From Brevibacterium permense (GTDB lineage Bacteria > Actinomycetota > Actinomycetes > Actinomycetales > Brevibacteriaceae): DNA of 36,697 bases. Of this stretch, positions 1 to 9,503 are shown in pieces. The stretch's first letter is position 1. Each line of letters opens with the position of its first letter. The DNA lies in the NCBI RefSeq assembly GCF_025506275.1, contig NZ_QYCP01000069.1:1-36697 (forward strand), in the 5' to 3' direction. The position numbers and the translations under genes are program-made. Below the pieces are notes generated by a model. It did not search any database. It was not told the origin of the DNA and worked only from the letters and a program-made list of their open reading frames with translations.

Positions 1-34
1 GCCGTCAGGTAGTAATTAAGGGGTGAATGTGAAA

Positions 35-75
35 GGCCGCTTGGGTTCGGCTTCCCCTCCGAACCGCAAGCGGCC
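35..75 (-). terminator. Hairpin terminator after nrdR
   Basis: Two nearly perfect arms (35-50 and 59-75) pair over 16 bases with a single bulged G at 66 and an 8-base loop. Read on the minus strand the hairpin is followed by a short T-rich stretch, so it would end transcripts coming from hisD-nrdR, about 120 bases past the nrdR stop. A second small hairpin (76-81 with 86-91) lies directly beside it. The rest of 1-197 shows no gene I can support. Confidence 0.7.
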
Positions 76-197
76 GCGCGCCGTAGCGCGCACGTTCAAT
101 ACTACACAACTATTTCTGTACCGCGGTACTCGAAACGAAGATTTCTGACAGAAATCTCAGCAGTCTCAGGATCCGGTCGACGGGACCCCCGAGCAGC

Positions 198-695
198 TCA
201 GTCGGCGAAGTCGTCGGGGGTGGGTTCCCGAGTCTGACCGGACTGCAGCAACGCGTCGGCGCGCAGCGAATCGATCGCCGCCTCGAAGTCCTCGAGCGAG
301 TCGAATCCCTGGTAGACGCTGGCGAATCGCAGGTAGGCGACCTGGTCGAGTTCGCGCAGCGGTTCGAGGATCGACAGTCCCACCTCGTCGGCGTCGATCT
401 CGGCGATTCCGCGCGACCGGATGTTCTCCTCCACCCGCTGAGCGAGCTTCGCGAGATCATCGTCGCTGACCGGACGTCCCTGGCAGGCCTTGCGCACACC
501 CGACATGATCTTCTGACGGGAGAACTCCTCGGTGACTCCGGAGCGTTTGATCACCGACAGGCTCGTGGCCTCCATCGTGGTGAAGCGGCGACCGCAATGA
601 CGGCACTGACGGCGCCGGCGGATCGCAGCGCCGTCTTCGCTGGTCCTCGAATCGACGACCCGCGAATCGGACTCACGGCAGAACGGACAGCGCAT
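198..695 (-). CDS. nrdR: Transcriptional repressor NrdR
   Basis: NrdR is a zinc- and nucleotide-binding repressor of ribonucleotide reductase genes. It senses ATP/dATP and so links dNTP supply to reductase expression. The 165-residue protein has the family's usual length. An N-terminal zinc ribbon is visible (C3, C6, C31, C34), with the typical RRRRQC segment before the second cysteine pair. An ATP-cone domain follows from about residue 47 ([16 protein letters not shown]) to about 140. The start is the ATG at 695, two bases after the hisD stop, so the two genes are probably one transcript. A hairpin downstream at 35-75 is a good end for it. No nrd genes are in the window, so its targets lie elsewhere. 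The assignment is firm. Confidence 0.97.
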   Translation of the reverse strand: MRCPFCRESDSRVVDSRTSEDGAAIRRRRQCRHCGRRFTTMEATSLSVIKRSGVTEEFSRQKIMSGVRKACQGRPVSDDDLAKLAQRVEENIRSRGIAEIDADEVGLSILEPLRELDQVAYLRFASVYQGFDSLEDFEAAIDSLRADALLQSGQTREPTPDDFAD

Positions 696-697
696 CT

Positions 698-2008
698 CTA
701 CTCCTCGAACCTGATGTCGACAGCCCGGCCGTGGGCAGGCAGCTGTTCGCCGGCGGCGAGAACACCGATGTGTTCTGCCACCGCGGACAGTGCTTGCCGG
801 TTATAGTCGATGACCTGGCTGACCTTGATGAATGAGTGCACACCCAGTCCCGAGCCGTGAGCAGCGGTGCCCATCGTGGGCAGCACGTGGTTCGACCCGG
901 CACAGTAGTCACCGAGTGACACCGGAGACCAATCGCCGAGGAAGACAGCGCCCCCGTTCGTGATCCGGGCCCCGACCGCCTCCGCCTCGACCGTGTGGAC
1001 CTCGACGTGCTCACCGGCATAGCCGTTGACGACGGTGATCCCGGCATCGAGGTCGTCGACGAGCACGATCGCCGACTGCCTTCCGGCCAGAGCCGTCCCG
1101 ATCCGCTCGGTGTGCATCGCCTCCGGCACCTGCACGTCCAACTCCCTCTGCACCGCTTCGGCGAGATCGACGGAGTCGGTGACCAGCACCGAGGCGGCCA
1201 GTTCGTCGTGTTCGGCCTGACTGATGAGGTCGGCGGCGACGAAGCGCGGATCCGCCTGTTCGTCGGCGAGGATGATGATCTCTGTGGGGCCGGCGACCGC
1301 GTCGATGCCGACCCGGGAGCGGACGAGCGACTTCGCCGCAGCCACATAGGCGTTCCCGGGACCGGTGATGAGGTCGACCGGCTCGAGGTCCTCACCGTCG
1401 TCGAAGCCATAGGCCAATGCGCCGATCGCCTGTGCCCCGCCCATCGCCCAGACCTCGTCCACGCCGAGGATGTGTGCGGTGGCGAGCACGATCGGGTGCG
1501 GCAGACCATTGCTCTGCGGTGGGCTGGCGATCGCCAGCGAGCGTGCACCGGCCATTTGTGCTGGCACGACGTTCATGATCACCGTCGACGGGTAGACGGC
1601 CAGTCCGCCGGGCACATAGAGTCCGACCCGTTCGACCGGCAGGTGACGGGTGGTGACGAAGGCGCCGGAGGCCAGTTCGGTGCGGACATCGACGGGACGC
1701 TGATCGGCAGCGACCTTCCGGGCGCGGGCGATCGATTCGTCGAGCGCGGCCCTGACCGCGGGATCGAGTTCTGCCGCAGCATCGGCCAGCGCGGATTCCG
1801 GTACCCGCAGCGTTTCCGGGCGCACTCCGTCGAAGCGTTCGGTGAAGTCCTTCACCGCGGCCGCTCCCCCACCGGCGACGGTGTCGAGGAGTTCAGCCAC
1901 CCGTCGTTCGATATCGGCATGGGTCTCGGCGGCCCGAGGCAGCTTCTGCGCCAGGAATCGCTTGTTGAGGGTTTCACCACGGAAGTCCAGAATGTTCACC
2001 CGCATCAT
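698..2008 (-). CDS. hisD: Histidinol dehydrogenase
   Basis: HisD catalyses the last two steps of histidine synthesis, oxidising L-histidinol to L-histidine with NAD and a bound zinc ion. The 436-residue protein matches the family length. Family motifs are visible, including [28 protein letters not shown] (catalytic and zinc region) and [13 protein letters not shown]. The frame is open back to a GTG at 2020, but I chose the ATG at 2008 because GGAG sits six bases before it; the ATG at 2005 is also possible. The gene stands 71 bases downstream of dnaE and is followed after two bases by nrdR. It is separated from any other his gene in this window, an arrangement common in Micrococcales by my recollection. 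Confidence 0.96.
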   Translation of the reverse strand: MMRVNILDFRGETLNKRFLAQKLPRAAETHADIERRVAELLDTVAGGGAAAVKDFTERFDGVRPETLRVPESALADAAAELDPAVRAALDESIARARKVAADQRPVDVRTELASGAFVTTRHLPVERVGLYVPGGLAVYPSTVIMNVVPAQMAGARSLAIASPPQSNGLPHPIVLATAHILGVDEVWAMGGAQAIGALAYGFDDGEDLEPVDLITGPGNAYVAAAKSLVRSRVGIDAVAGPTEIIILADEQADPRFVAADLISQAEHDELAASVLVTDSVDLAEAVQRELDVQVPEAMHTERIGTALAGRQSAIVLVDDLDAGITVVNGYAGEHVEVHTVEAEAVGARITNGGAVFLGDWSPVSLGDYCAGSNHVLPTMGTAAHGSGLGVHSFIKVSQVIDYNRQALSAVAEHIGVLAAGEQLPAHGRAVDIRFEE

Positions 2009-2079
2009 TCTAGTCTCCACAGCAGCACCGCTCTCCTCCGGCCCGAAGTGCGGACGAGGGCGGGCTCGGCGTTCGCGCC

Positions 2080-5000
2080 TCAGACGCTCAGGCAGCGGGA
2101 TCCCAGCAGCGCCTTGAGGTCTCCGTAGAGACTCGGGTTCGGGTCGACTCGGATCGACCGGTCGAGGCGCATCACCGTCTGCCGTCCCGGCTGGGACAAG
2201 GTGATGTGGACATCGGTCTGGCCCTTGTTGGATTCGAGGATCTGCTTGAGTTTCGTTGCCATCTCCTCGGTCGCCTTCTCCATCGGCATGATGAGGTTGA
2301 GCGGCCGATCGTTGGGATCGGTGACATCCGGAATCGTCATCGACATCGCCATCAGCGAGGTCGGACGGTCATCGGAGGTGCGGATGCGCCCGGTCAGTGA
2401 GATCACGAGGTCGGTCGCCAGGAGGCTCGCCACCGGTTCGTAGGTGTCGCCGAAGAACATCACTTCGATCTCGGCTTCGAGGTCCTCCAAGGTCACGATC
2501 GCATAGGGACGCCCGGAGTTCTTCGACACCTTGCGGGTGACCTGCGTGATCATTCCGCAGACCTTGATCTGGGATCCGTCATGACGGTGCGACTCCGGAT
2601 CGACCACCTCGGCGATGGAGGCATCGGATTCGGCGGCCAGCACGCCTTCGAGCCCGTTGAGCGGATGATCGGAGACGTAGAGGCCGATCATGTCGCGCTC
2701 GAAGGACAGCTTCTCCTTCTTCTCCCACTCCGGACGATCGGGAATTGTCACGGAGAATCCGGGTGAGTCGTCTCCCCCGCCGAGCCCGGCGAAGAGATCG
2801 AACTGACCGTTGGCTTCCTGCCTCTTGACGCCGATGACCGAGTCGACGGCCTCCTCGTGGACTTCGACGAGTGAGCGGCGGCTGTGGCCGAGCGAGTCGA
2901 AGCCGCCGGCCTTGATGAGCGATTCGATCGTGCGCTTGTTGCACACATGGCTGGGCACCTTGTCGAGGAAGTCCGTGAACGAGGAGTAGGAGCCCTTCTC
3001 TCCGCGGGCCTCGACGATGCCCTCGACGACGTGGGCGCCGACGTTGCGCACCGCTCCCATGCCGAAGCGGATGTCCGTACCGACAGGGGTGAAGTGGAGA
3101 GCGGATTCGTTGACGTCCGGAGGCAGCACGGTGATTCCGAGGCGACGGCACTCGTTGAGGTAGATCGCGAGCTTGTCCTTGTTGTCACCGACCGAGGTCA
3201 GCAGGGCCGCCATGTATTCGGCCGTGTAATGCGCCTTGAGATAGGCGGTCCAGTAGGAAACGACACCGTAGGCGGCCGAGTGCGCCTTGTTGAACGCGTA
3301 GTCCGAGAACGGAAGCAGGATGTCCCACAGGGCTTGAGCGGCGGCTTCGGAGAAGCCGCGTTCCTTCATTCCGCCGAAGAAGCCGACCTGCTGCTTGTCG
3401 AGCTCAGACTTCTTCTTCTTGCCCATCGCGCGGCGGAGGATATCGGCCTGGCCCAGCGAATAGCCGGCGACCTTCTGCGCGATCGCCATCACCTGCTCCT
3501 GGTAGATGATGAGGCCGTAGGTGGTATCGAGGATCTCCTTGAGCGGCTCCTCGAGCTCCGGGTGGATCGGGGTGACCTCCTGCAGACCGTTCTTGCGCAG
3601 GGCATAGTTCGTATGCGAATCCGCACCCATCGGACCAGGGCGGTAGAGCGCCAGGGTCGCGGAGATATCCTCGAAGTTATCCGGCTTCATCATCCGCAGC
3701 AGGGCACGCAGACCGCCGCCGTCGAGCTGGAACACGCCGAGGGTGTCACCGCGGGTCAGCAGCTCGTACGCCGCCGGATCGTCGAGGGCAAGGTGCTCGA
3801 GGTCGAGATCGAAGTCCCGGTTGGCTTTGATGTTCTCCACCGCGTCGGAGATGATCGTGAGGTTCCGCAGCCCCAGGAAGTCCATCTTGATGAGCCCGAG
3901 GCCCTCAGATGTCGGATAGTCGAACTGGGTGATGACCTGACCGTCCTGGAACCGACGCATGATCGGGATGACGTCGATGATCGGGTCCGAGGACATGATG
4001 ACACCGGCGGCATGGACGCCCCACTGACGCTTCAGCCCTTCCAGACCTTTCGCGGTCTCGAAGGTCTCTCGGGCCTCCGGATCGGAGTCGACGAGTTCGC
4101 GGAACTCCCCTGCTTCCTTGTACCGCTTGGACTCCGGGTCCTCGATGTCCTTGAGCGGAATGTCCTTGGCCATCTCCGCGGGCGGCAGCGCCTTCGTCAG
4201 CCGCTCACCCATCGAGAAGGGTTTGCCGAGCACACGCGCGGAGTCCTTCAGCGCCATCTTCGTCTTGATCGTGCCGTAGGTGACGATCATCGCCACACGC
4301 TCGTCGCCGTACTTCTCGGTCACATAGTCGATGACCTCGCTGCGGCGACGATCATCGAAGTCGACGTCGAAGTCGGGCATGGACACACGGTCCGGGTTGA
4401 GGAAGCGCTCGAAGAACAGTCCGTGCTGCAGCGGATCGAGGTCGGTGATGCGCATGGCGTAGGCGACCATGGAGCCGGCTCCCGAACCACGGCCGGGTCC
4501 GACCCGGATGCCGTTGTCCTTCGACCAGTTGATGAAGTCAGCGACGACGAGGAAGTAGCCGGGGAAGCCCATCGAGATGATGATGTCGAGTTCGTAGTCG
4601 GCCTGCCGGCGGACGTCGTCGGGAACGCCGTTCGGGTACCGGTAGTCGAGTCCCTTCGCAACTTCCTTGATCAGCCACGAGGTCTCGTCCTCACCGGGAG
4701 GGCACGGGAACTTCGGCATGTAGTTCGCCGAGGTGTCGAAGGAGACTTCGCACTTCTCGGCGATCTCGAGGGTGTTGTCGCAGGCTTCGGGGAATTCCTT
4801 GAACAGGGTCCGCATCTCTGCGGGGGTCTTGAGGTAGTAGCCGGAACCGGAGAAGGCGAATCGCGAACCGCCCTGATCGTAGGTGGGTTCGATGAGCTTG
4901 GAGCCGGACTGGATGGCCAGCAGCGCTTCATGTGCCTTCGCATCCGATTCGTGCGTGTAGTGGAGGTCGTTGGTGGCGACCAGCGGAATGTCGAGTTCCT

Positions 5001-5637
5001 TCGACAGCCGGATGAGGTCCTTCGTCACTCGCTTCTCGATGGACAGACCGTGGTCCATGAGTTCGACGTAGTAGTTGTCCTTGCCGAAGATCTCACGGTA
5101 TTTCCCGGCGGCCGCCTTGGCCTCTTCGTACTGTCCCAGACGCAGCCGCACCTGCACCTCTCCCGACGGGCAGCCGGTGGTGGCGAGGAGTCCGTCGGAA
5201 TAGCTCTCGAGCAGATCCTGGTCCAGTCGGGGCCATTTCGCCGTCACCGAGTCCAGTGAGGCATACGACGATGCCTTGAACAGGTTGCGCATGCCTGTGT
5301 TGTTCCGAGACAGCAGGGTCATGTGCGTGTAGAGACCGCCGCCGGAGAGGTCGTCGCTCTTCTGCGATTCGTCAGTGCGCCACTTCACGCGGGTCTTGTC
5401 CCGACGGTCCGTGCCGGGGGTGACATAGGCCTCGACGCCGATGATCGGTTTGATTCCGGCGGCTGTCGCCTGCGACCAGAAGTCGAAGGCGCCGAACAGG
5501 TATCCGTGGTCGGTCGTGGCGATCGCGGACATTCCCGATGCCTTCGTCGCCGCCATCAGATCGGCGAGGCGGGCCGCACCGTCCAACATGGAGTATTCGG
5601 TATGGACGTGGAGGTGGACGAAGTCCTCGTTCGGCAC
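2080..5637 (-). CDS. dnaE: DNA polymerase III alpha subunit (DnaE1 type)
   Basis: This is the replicative polymerase subunit, 1185 residues, the usual actinobacterial DnaE1 length. It starts at a GTG (5637) with GGAAGG about ten bases upstream. The N-terminal PHP domain keeps all nine expected metal ligands (H10, H12, D19, H44, E69, H105, C156, D224, H226), so it probably has its own 3'-5' proofreading activity, as shown for mycobacterial DnaE1. The polymerase core has [10 protein letters not shown] and the catalytic PDFDVDFDD motif (M420 to D428). A beta-clamp binding motif QFDLF lies at about 945-949, and an OB-fold follows around 1000-1090. It sits alone between rluD (191 bases upstream) and hisD. 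The stop falls soon after the C-terminal domain, and no truncation is seen. Confidence 0.98.
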   Translation of the reverse strand: MPNEDFVHLHVHTEYSMLDGAARLADLMAATKASGMSAIATTDHGYLFGAFDFWSQATAAGIKPIIGVEAYVTPGTDRRDKTRVKWRTDESQKSDDLSGGGLYTHMTLLSRNNTGMRNLFKASSYASLDSVTAKWPRLDQDLLESYSDGLLATTGCPSGEVQVRLRLGQYEEAKAAAGKYREIFGKDNYYVELMDHGLSIEKRVTKDLIRLSKELDIPLVATNDLHYTHESDAKAHEALLAIQSGSKLIEPTYDQGGSRFAFSGSGYYLKTPAEMRTLFKEFPEACDNTLEIAEKCEVSFDTSANYMPKFPCPPGEDETSWLIKEVAKGLDYRYPNGVPDDVRRQADYELDIIISMGFPGYFLVVADFINWSKDNGIRVGPGRGSGAGSMVAYAMRITDLDPLQHGLFFERFLNPDRVSMPDFDVDFDDRRRSEVIDYVTEKYGDERVAMIVTYGTIKTKMALKDSARVLGKPFSMGERLTKALPPAEMAKDIPLKDIEDPESKRYKEAGEFRELVDSDPEARETFETAKGLEGLKRQWGVHAAGVIMSSDPIIDVIPIMRRFQDGQVITQFDYPTSEGLGLIKMDFLGLRNLTIISDAVENIKANRDFDLDLEHLALDDPAAYELLTRGDTLGVFQLDGGGLRALLRMMKPDNFEDISATLALYRPGPMGADSHTNYALRKNGLQEVTPIHPELEEPLKEILDTTYGLIIYQEQVMAIAQKVAGYSLGQADILRRAMGKKKKSELDKQQVGFFGGMKERGFSEAAAQALWDILLPFSDYAFNKAHSAAYGVVSYWTAYLKAHYTAEYMAALLTSVGDNKDKLAIYLNECRRLGITVLPPDVNESALHFTPVGTDIRFGMGAVRNVGAHVVEGIVEARGEKGSYSSFTDFLDKVPSHVCNKRTIESLIKAGGFDSLGHSRRSLVEVHEEAVDSVIGVKRQEANGQFDLFAGLGGGDDSPGFSVTIPDRPEWEKKEKLSFERDMIGLYVSDHPLNGLEGVLAAESDASIAEVVDPESHRHDGSQIKVCGMITQVTRKVSKNSGRPYAIVTLEDLEAEIEVMFFGDTYEPVASLLATDLVISLTGRIRTSDDRPTSLMAMSMTIPDVTDPNDRPLNLIMPMEKATEEMATKLKQILESNKGQTDVHITLSQPGRQTVMRLDRSIRVDPNPSLYGDLKALLGSRCLSV

Positions 5638-5828
5638 TGGGCGCCGCCTTCCTGAAGTTGCCGGTGTTGCCGTTCCAGCTTAGTCCATCGGCACCCGCGC
5701 GGAGTCTTCCCGAGACTGTTGTTCCGGGCACTTTACGACGAGGCTCCGGTTTGTGCGGGTCCCGTCGGCGAGTCGCTCAGCAGTCAGTCTCCGACTCAGT
5801 CGGGCAGCGGCAGCGCGTGGCCGGGGCG

Positions 5829-6752
5829 TCAGTTCGGCCGGATGCGGTCGAGCGCAGTCTGCAGGTCCTCGGGGTAGCCGCTTTCGAATTCGACCCACTT
5901 CTGCGTGTCGGGGTGGTGGAAGCCGAGTTTGACGGCATGCAGCCATTGGCGTTCAAGACCGAGTTCCTTCGCCAGCACCGGATCGGCGCCGTAGGGCAGG
6001 TCGCCGACGCAGGGGTGTTTGGTGGCGGAGAAGTGGACGCGGATCTGGTGGGTGCGTCCGGTCTCCAGGTGGACCTCGACGAGTGCGGCACGGCGGTGAG
6101 CTTCGATCACCTCGTAGTGGGTGATCGCGTTCTTGCCTTCGGTGCGCACTGCGTAGAGTCCGTCGTGCTTGGGGTGGCGGGCGATCGGGGCATCGATGGT
6201 GCCGAGCACTGGATCTGGCAGTCCCTGCACGACCGCATGGTAGGTCTTCTCCACCGTGCGTTCCTTGAAGGCGCGTTTGAGCACGCTGTAGGCGTATTCG
6301 CTCTTCGCCACGACCATGAGCCCCGAGGTTCCGACGTCGAGCCGCTGCACGATGCCCTGGCGTTCAGAGGCACCGGAAGTCGCGATGCGGAATCCCGCAG
6401 CGGCGAGCCCGCCGACGACGGTGCGTCCGGTCCAGCCGAGAGCCGGGTGTGCTGCCACACCGACGGGCTTGTCGACGACGACGAATGCGTCCTCGTCGTG
6501 GACGATGCGCATTCCCGGCACGGGGTCGGGCACGACCTCGAGGGGCTTCTTCGGTTCGGGCATCATGATGTCGAGCCGTTCGCCGGCGATGACGCGATCG
6601 GACTTGATGACCGGACGCCCTGACATCTCCACTCCCCCGTCGGCGCAGATATCTGCGGCGGCGGTCCGGGAGAGGCCGAGCAGCTTCGACATCGCAGCGT
6701 CCACGCGCTGACCGTCGAGTCCCTCGGGGACGAGGATGGAGCGTTCAGTCAT
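5829..6752 (-). CDS. RluD-family 23S rRNA pseudouridine synthase
   Basis: RluA/RluD-type enzymes convert uridine to pseudouridine in 23S rRNA. The 307-residue protein has an S4-type RNA-binding domain in the first 75 residues ([17 protein letters not shown]) followed by the catalytic domain. The catalytic aspartate is D139 in the [14 protein letters not shown] motif. The segment [11 protein letters not shown] near residue 225 is also typical. The ATG start overlaps the lspA stop by eight bases, so it is translationally coupled to lspA. This lspA-rluD order is common in Gram-positive bacteria. The exact modified uridines cannot be read from sequence, so I leave the symbol open. A 191-base gap with only a weak 5-base hairpin (5791-5803) separates it from dnaE. 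Confidence 0.93.
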   Translation of the reverse strand: MTERSILVPEGLDGQRVDAAMSKLLGLSRTAAADICADGGVEMSGRPVIKSDRVIAGERLDIMMPEPKKPLEVVPDPVPGMRIVHDEDAFVVVDKPVGVAAHPALGWTGRTVVGGLAAAGFRIATSGASERQGIVQRLDVGTSGLMVVAKSEYAYSVLKRAFKERTVEKTYHAVVQGLPDPVLGTIDAPIARHPKHDGLYAVRTEGKNAITHYEVIEAHRRAALVEVHLETGRTHQIRVHFSATKHPCVGDLPYGADPVLAKELGLERQWLHAVKLGFHHPDTQKWVEFESGYPEDLQTALDRIRPN

Positions 6753-7290
6753 GAGAGTCCTCTTTCACGCGGGTGGAGTCCGATCCGTCGATGTCGATGC
6801 CTCTGAGACTGACGATGACCAACGTCACCGCAGCAGCAGAGATCGCAATGTCCGCGACGTTGCAGATGAACAGCGACAGATCGATGAAGTCGACGACGGC
6901 TCCGTGCAGGAATGCGGGTTCACGGAAGAGCCTGTCGACGAGGTTGCCGAAGAGTCCGCCCAAGAGCAGACCGAGACCGATCGCCCAGGCTCTCGAGCCG
7001 AGCTTGCGCGAGATCACGAGGATCGCGACGAAGACGCCGATGGCGATGATCGGGAAGATCCACGTCACGCTCGAGCCGAGGCCGAGGGCGGCTCCGGGAT
7101 TGCGATAGAAGGTGAACCCGGCCAGCGATCCGATCACAGGCACCGGAGGCTGGTCTTCGAGGTGACCGACGGCGAGGAATTTGGTGAACTGATCGATCAC
7201 GAGCACGACTGCCGCAATTGTGAACAGCAGGACCATCATGGGGGCGCGAGGTCGTTTCACCCGTGAGGCAGGATCGTTCATTTGGTTCAT
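6745..7290 (-). CDS. lspA: Lipoprotein signal peptidase (signal peptidase II)
   Basis: LspA is a membrane aspartyl protease that removes the signal peptide of prolipoproteins after lipid attachment at the lipobox cysteine. The 181-residue protein has four hydrophobic segments (about 18-36, 74-94, 100-116 and 139-165). Its catalytic aspartates are visible: D119 in GNLVDR and D147 in NVADIAI. The NPGAALGLG motif near residue 64 is also present. The start is probably the ATG at 7290, with an in-frame ATG at 7281 as alternative; no strong ribosome site decides between them. It overlaps the downstream pseudouridine synthase gene. The lipoprotein at 34146 is one likely substrate in the same window. 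Confidence 0.96.
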   Translation of the reverse strand: MNQMNDPASRVKRPRAPMMVLLFTIAAVVLVIDQFTKFLAVGHLEDQPPVPVIGSLAGFTFYRNPGAALGLGSSVTWIFPIIAIGVFVAILVISRKLGSRAWAIGLGLLLGGLFGNLVDRLFREPAFLHGAVVDFIDLSLFICNVADIAISAAAVTLVIVSLRGIDIDGSDSTRVKEDSHD

Positions 7291-7352
7291 TCTAGACCAC
7301 CGCCGAGGCCGCGGGATTCACCCGCACGACGGTGCAGTGTGCGGACACGACG

Positions 7353-7386
7353 GAGGCCCGGGTACTCCAAGGAGTTCCCGGACCTC
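7353..7386 (-). terminator. Hairpin terminator between divIVA and lspA
   Basis: Arms 7353-7368 and 7371-7386 are complementary over 16 positions with one G-U pair and one mismatch. The hairpin starts about 20 bases past the divIVA stop on the minus strand. There is no clear T tract, which is common for actinobacterial terminators. It would separate divIVA transcripts from lspA. Confidence 0.65.
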
Positions 7387-7405
7387 GGTCGGTGATGCGC
7401 TGAGA

Positions 7406-8209
7406 TCAGAGCTTGTGGTTCGAGGAACCGCCCAGTGGGCCGTTTCCGTCGAGGGTCTCCGGAGCCAGGCTCGTGGAGTTCTCGAGGTCACGCAGCTGAT
7501 CGTTGAGGTAGCTCTTGAGTCGAGTGCGGTACTGGCGCTCGAAGTTCGAGAGCTGGTCGATGGAGCGTTCGAGCGTCGACTTCTGCGATTCGAGGGTCGA
7601 CAGAGTTTCGTCGCGCTTGGACTCGGCCTTGCCGACGATGTCGGCGGCTTCCTTCTCGGCGCCCTTGATGAGCTCGTCGCGCTTGCGCTCACCTTCGGCA
7701 ACATGCTCGTCGTGGACGCGCTGAGCCAGAGCGATTAGACCATGAGCGTCTCCGTCGCCGCCGACAGCAGCAGCACCGAGACCGGCACCCGCAGCTCCAC
7801 CGGCAGCACCGGCGGCCATCGCTGGTGCAGCGGAGTTGTCCTGCGGAGCGGGAGCGGCTTCCTTGACGACCGGGGCCGGGGTCTCTTCGACCGGCGCCGG
7901 CGCGGCAGGTGCCTCGGCCGGAGCCGGAGCCTCTTCCTTCTCTTCGGGAGCAGGAACGGCGGCGGGCATCGCCTGAGTGGCGTCGATGTCCTGTGCCGGT
8001 GCAGCGGAGGCGCCGCCGGCTTCGAGTTCCTTCACACGCTGTTCGGCGGTGGAGAGCTTCTGACGCAGTTCGTCGTTCTCCTGGTAGAGACGGCGAATCT
8101 CAACGACGACCTCATCAAGGAAATCGTCGACTTCGTCCTGGTCGTACCCGTCGCGGAACTTCACATGCTGGAACCGCTTGTTTACTACGTCTTCAGGCGT
8201 GAGCGCCAT
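7406..8209 (-). CDS. divIVA: Polar growth and septum protein DivIVA (Wag31 family)
   Basis: DivIVA binds negatively curved membrane at poles and septa and, in Actinobacteria, organises tip or zonal wall growth. The 267-residue protein begins with the conserved membrane-binding segment (residues 2-32, with KRFQHVKFRDGYDQDEVDDFLDEV split around a Gly-Tyr turn). A first coiled coil follows to about residue 65. Residues about 68-145 form a linker rich in Ala, Pro, Glu and Gly, without coil character. A second coiled coil runs from about 155 to 245. The ATG at 8209 has GAAGGTGA upstream. Long Pro/Ala linkers are known in actinobacterial DivIVA proteins. The gene has its own upstream region of about 300 bases, so it is likely transcribed separately from yggT. 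Confidence 0.96.
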   Translation of the reverse strand: MALTPEDVVNKRFQHVKFRDGYDQDEVDDFLDEVVVEIRRLYQENDELRQKLSTAEQRVKELEAGGASAAPAQDIDATQAMPAAVPAPEEKEEAPAPAEAPAAPAPVEETPAPVVKEAAPAPQDNSAAPAMAAGAAGGAAGAGLGAAAVGGDGDAHGLIALAQRVHDEHVAEGERKRDELIKGAEKEAADIVGKAESKRDETLSTLESQKSTLERSIDQLSNFERQYRTRLKSYLNDQLRDLENSTSLAPETLDGNGPLGGSSNHKL

Positions 8210-8513
8210 GAGGTCACCTTCGGTCGATCTACATTCATTACGCTGCCGCCCAGAAGGACGGCTTCAACGTCACATTAGCGTAACACCTGCAGTTTTGTCC
8301 CGCAGTAATGGCGTGTCTCGCGTTCAATGACGAAGTCTTCCGCGTTCGAGGCTAACAACTCGAGCACACGGACAGCCAATTCTGGTGAGCATATTCACCA
8401 TCTATCCGGTATTCGATCAGTCGAATACCCTTAATCGATCGGCACATTCTTGACGCGGTTCCCCTTATCCATTCACACTGGTTCTTCAGCGGAGAACACG
8501 GTGATGGCGGGCA
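8210..8513 (-). promoter_or_regulatory. divIVA upstream region with clustered inverted repeats
   Basis: This 304-base gap between yggT and divIVA holds no credible gene. It is more A+T-rich than its surroundings. It contains three inverted repeats: TTCGAG/CTCGAG-type arms at 8345-8350 and 8359-8364, TGGTGA/TCACCA at 8383-8388 and 8395-8400, and a perfect 9-base pair of arms at 8408-8416 and 8421-8429 with a 4-base loop. No U tract follows the last one, so an operator role is as likely as a yggT terminator. A divIVA promoter is expected here, but I could not fix convincing -10 and -35 boxes. Confidence 0.5.
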
Positions 8514-8813
8514 TCAGGCGGAGGTGTGCGAAAGGTTGAAGAACACCGACGCGATGATCTGGATGCCGATGAGCAGGACGATGAATCCCAGGTCGAGCGA
8601 GACCTGTCCCAGCCGCAGCGGCGGAATGATCTTACGCAGTAGCTTCAGCGGCGGGTCGGTGAGTGTGTACACGATCTCGGCGAGGACGAGGAGGAAGCCT
8701 GTGGGCCTCCAATCGCGGGAGAACACCTGGACCAGGTCGAGCACGACTCGCGCCAGGAGCACGTAGACGTAGAGGCTCAGTGCAGTACCGAGGATGTAGA
8801 AGATGATGGCCAC
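8514..8813 (-). CDS. YggT-family membrane protein
   Basis: This is a 99-residue integral membrane protein of the YggT (YlmG) family, which in Gram-positive bacteria and plastids is tied to cell or organelle division without a settled biochemical function. Two hydrophobic stretches are seen (about 3-27 and 68-93). Between them lies the family-typical segment that includes TDPPLKLLRKIIPPLRLGQVSLDLG. The start is a GTG at 8813 preceded by GGGGGAC. It follows sepF by 93 bases and precedes divIVA, the conserved sepF-yggT-divIVA order. The length is normal. Confidence 0.93.
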   Translation of the reverse strand: MAIIFYILGTALSLYVYVLLARVVLDLVQVFSRDWRPTGFLLVLAEIVYTLTDPPLKLLRKIIPPLRLGQVSLDLGFIVLLIGIQIIASVFFNLSHTSA

Positions 8814-8906
8814 GTGGGTCCCCCGCGCCTTTCGTTGTTGCTTGAGTTCTGGGGCTTCAGCCTATCGGCTCCAGCTGAGGACGAGTTGAGAGATTCTCCA
8901 GCGCAC

Positions 8907-9425
8907 TCAGCTCTGGTTGAAGAAGCTGGCCTGAGTATCCGAATCGGCTTCGCTCTCGCCGGCGACTTCGATGTTCTCGGGGGTGAGCAGGAAGACCTTG
9001 TTCGTCACGCGCTCGATCGACCCGTGGAGGCCGAAGATGAGACCGGCGGAGAAGTCGACGAGGCGCTTGGAGTTGTTCTCGTCCATCTCCGAGAGGTTCA
9101 TGATCACAGGGGTGCCCTCACGGAAGGCGGCACCGATGACCATGGCGTCGTTGTAGCTGCGGGGGTGGATGGTCCTGATGCGGTTCATTGAGGTTCCTGG
9201 CGCCGGGGTGTCTACGGGACGGATCGGTGACGGGTGGATCGGTGTCACCGGAGCCGGAGTCCGTTCCTCGGCTGCGGCCGGTTCGTCGTACTGGTCGTCC
9301 TCGTCGAAGGTCTCGACGACCTCGCGGTCCCGACGGGCGGGTTCACGACGGTCGGTGTGCTGGGTGGTCTCGTCCTCTTCTTCGACGAAACCCAGGTATT
9401 CCAGCGTCTTCTTGATTGCTGACAT
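8907..9425 (-). CDS. sepF: Cell division protein SepF
   Basis: SepF is the membrane anchor of FtsZ in bacteria that lack FtsA. The 172-residue protein has an N-terminal amphipathic segment (residues 1-14) that should insert in the membrane, then an acidic and Pro-rich linker to about residue 78. The SepF core domain (about 83-155) includes the conserved SYNDAMVIGAAFREGTPVIM and KRLVDFSAGLIFGL segments. The ATG at 9425 has GAGGAGC seven bases upstream. No ftsA is present in the window, so SepF is probably the main tether for the FtsZ encoded just upstream. It follows pgeF by only 78 bases, leaving no room for the usual yggS gene. Confidence 0.97.
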   Translation of the reverse strand: MSAIKKTLEYLGFVEEEDETTQHTDRREPARRDREVVETFDEDDQYDEPAAAEERTPAPVTPIHPSPIRPVDTPAPGTSMNRIRTIHPRSYNDAMVIGAAFREGTPVIMNLSEMDENNSKRLVDFSAGLIFGLHGSIERVTNKVFLLTPENIEVAGESEADSDTQASFFNQS

Positions 9426-9503
9426 GTCTAAAGCTCCTCGGACTTCGGCACTTGCTCACCTGACGCCCAAACTATCGCACGCGAGCAACTGGGCAGGTGA
9501 GTC

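Noticed and set aside
95..115. Possible NrdR box near the left end
   Set aside because: The A+T-rich sequence only partly resembles the NrdR palindrome, and it lies downstream, not upstream, of nrdR.
2884..5259. 791-codon open frame on the plus strand opposite dnaE
   Set aside because: It lies fully antisense to dnaE in a high-G+C region where stops are rare; its product is Asp/Arg/Val-rich with no recognisable domain.
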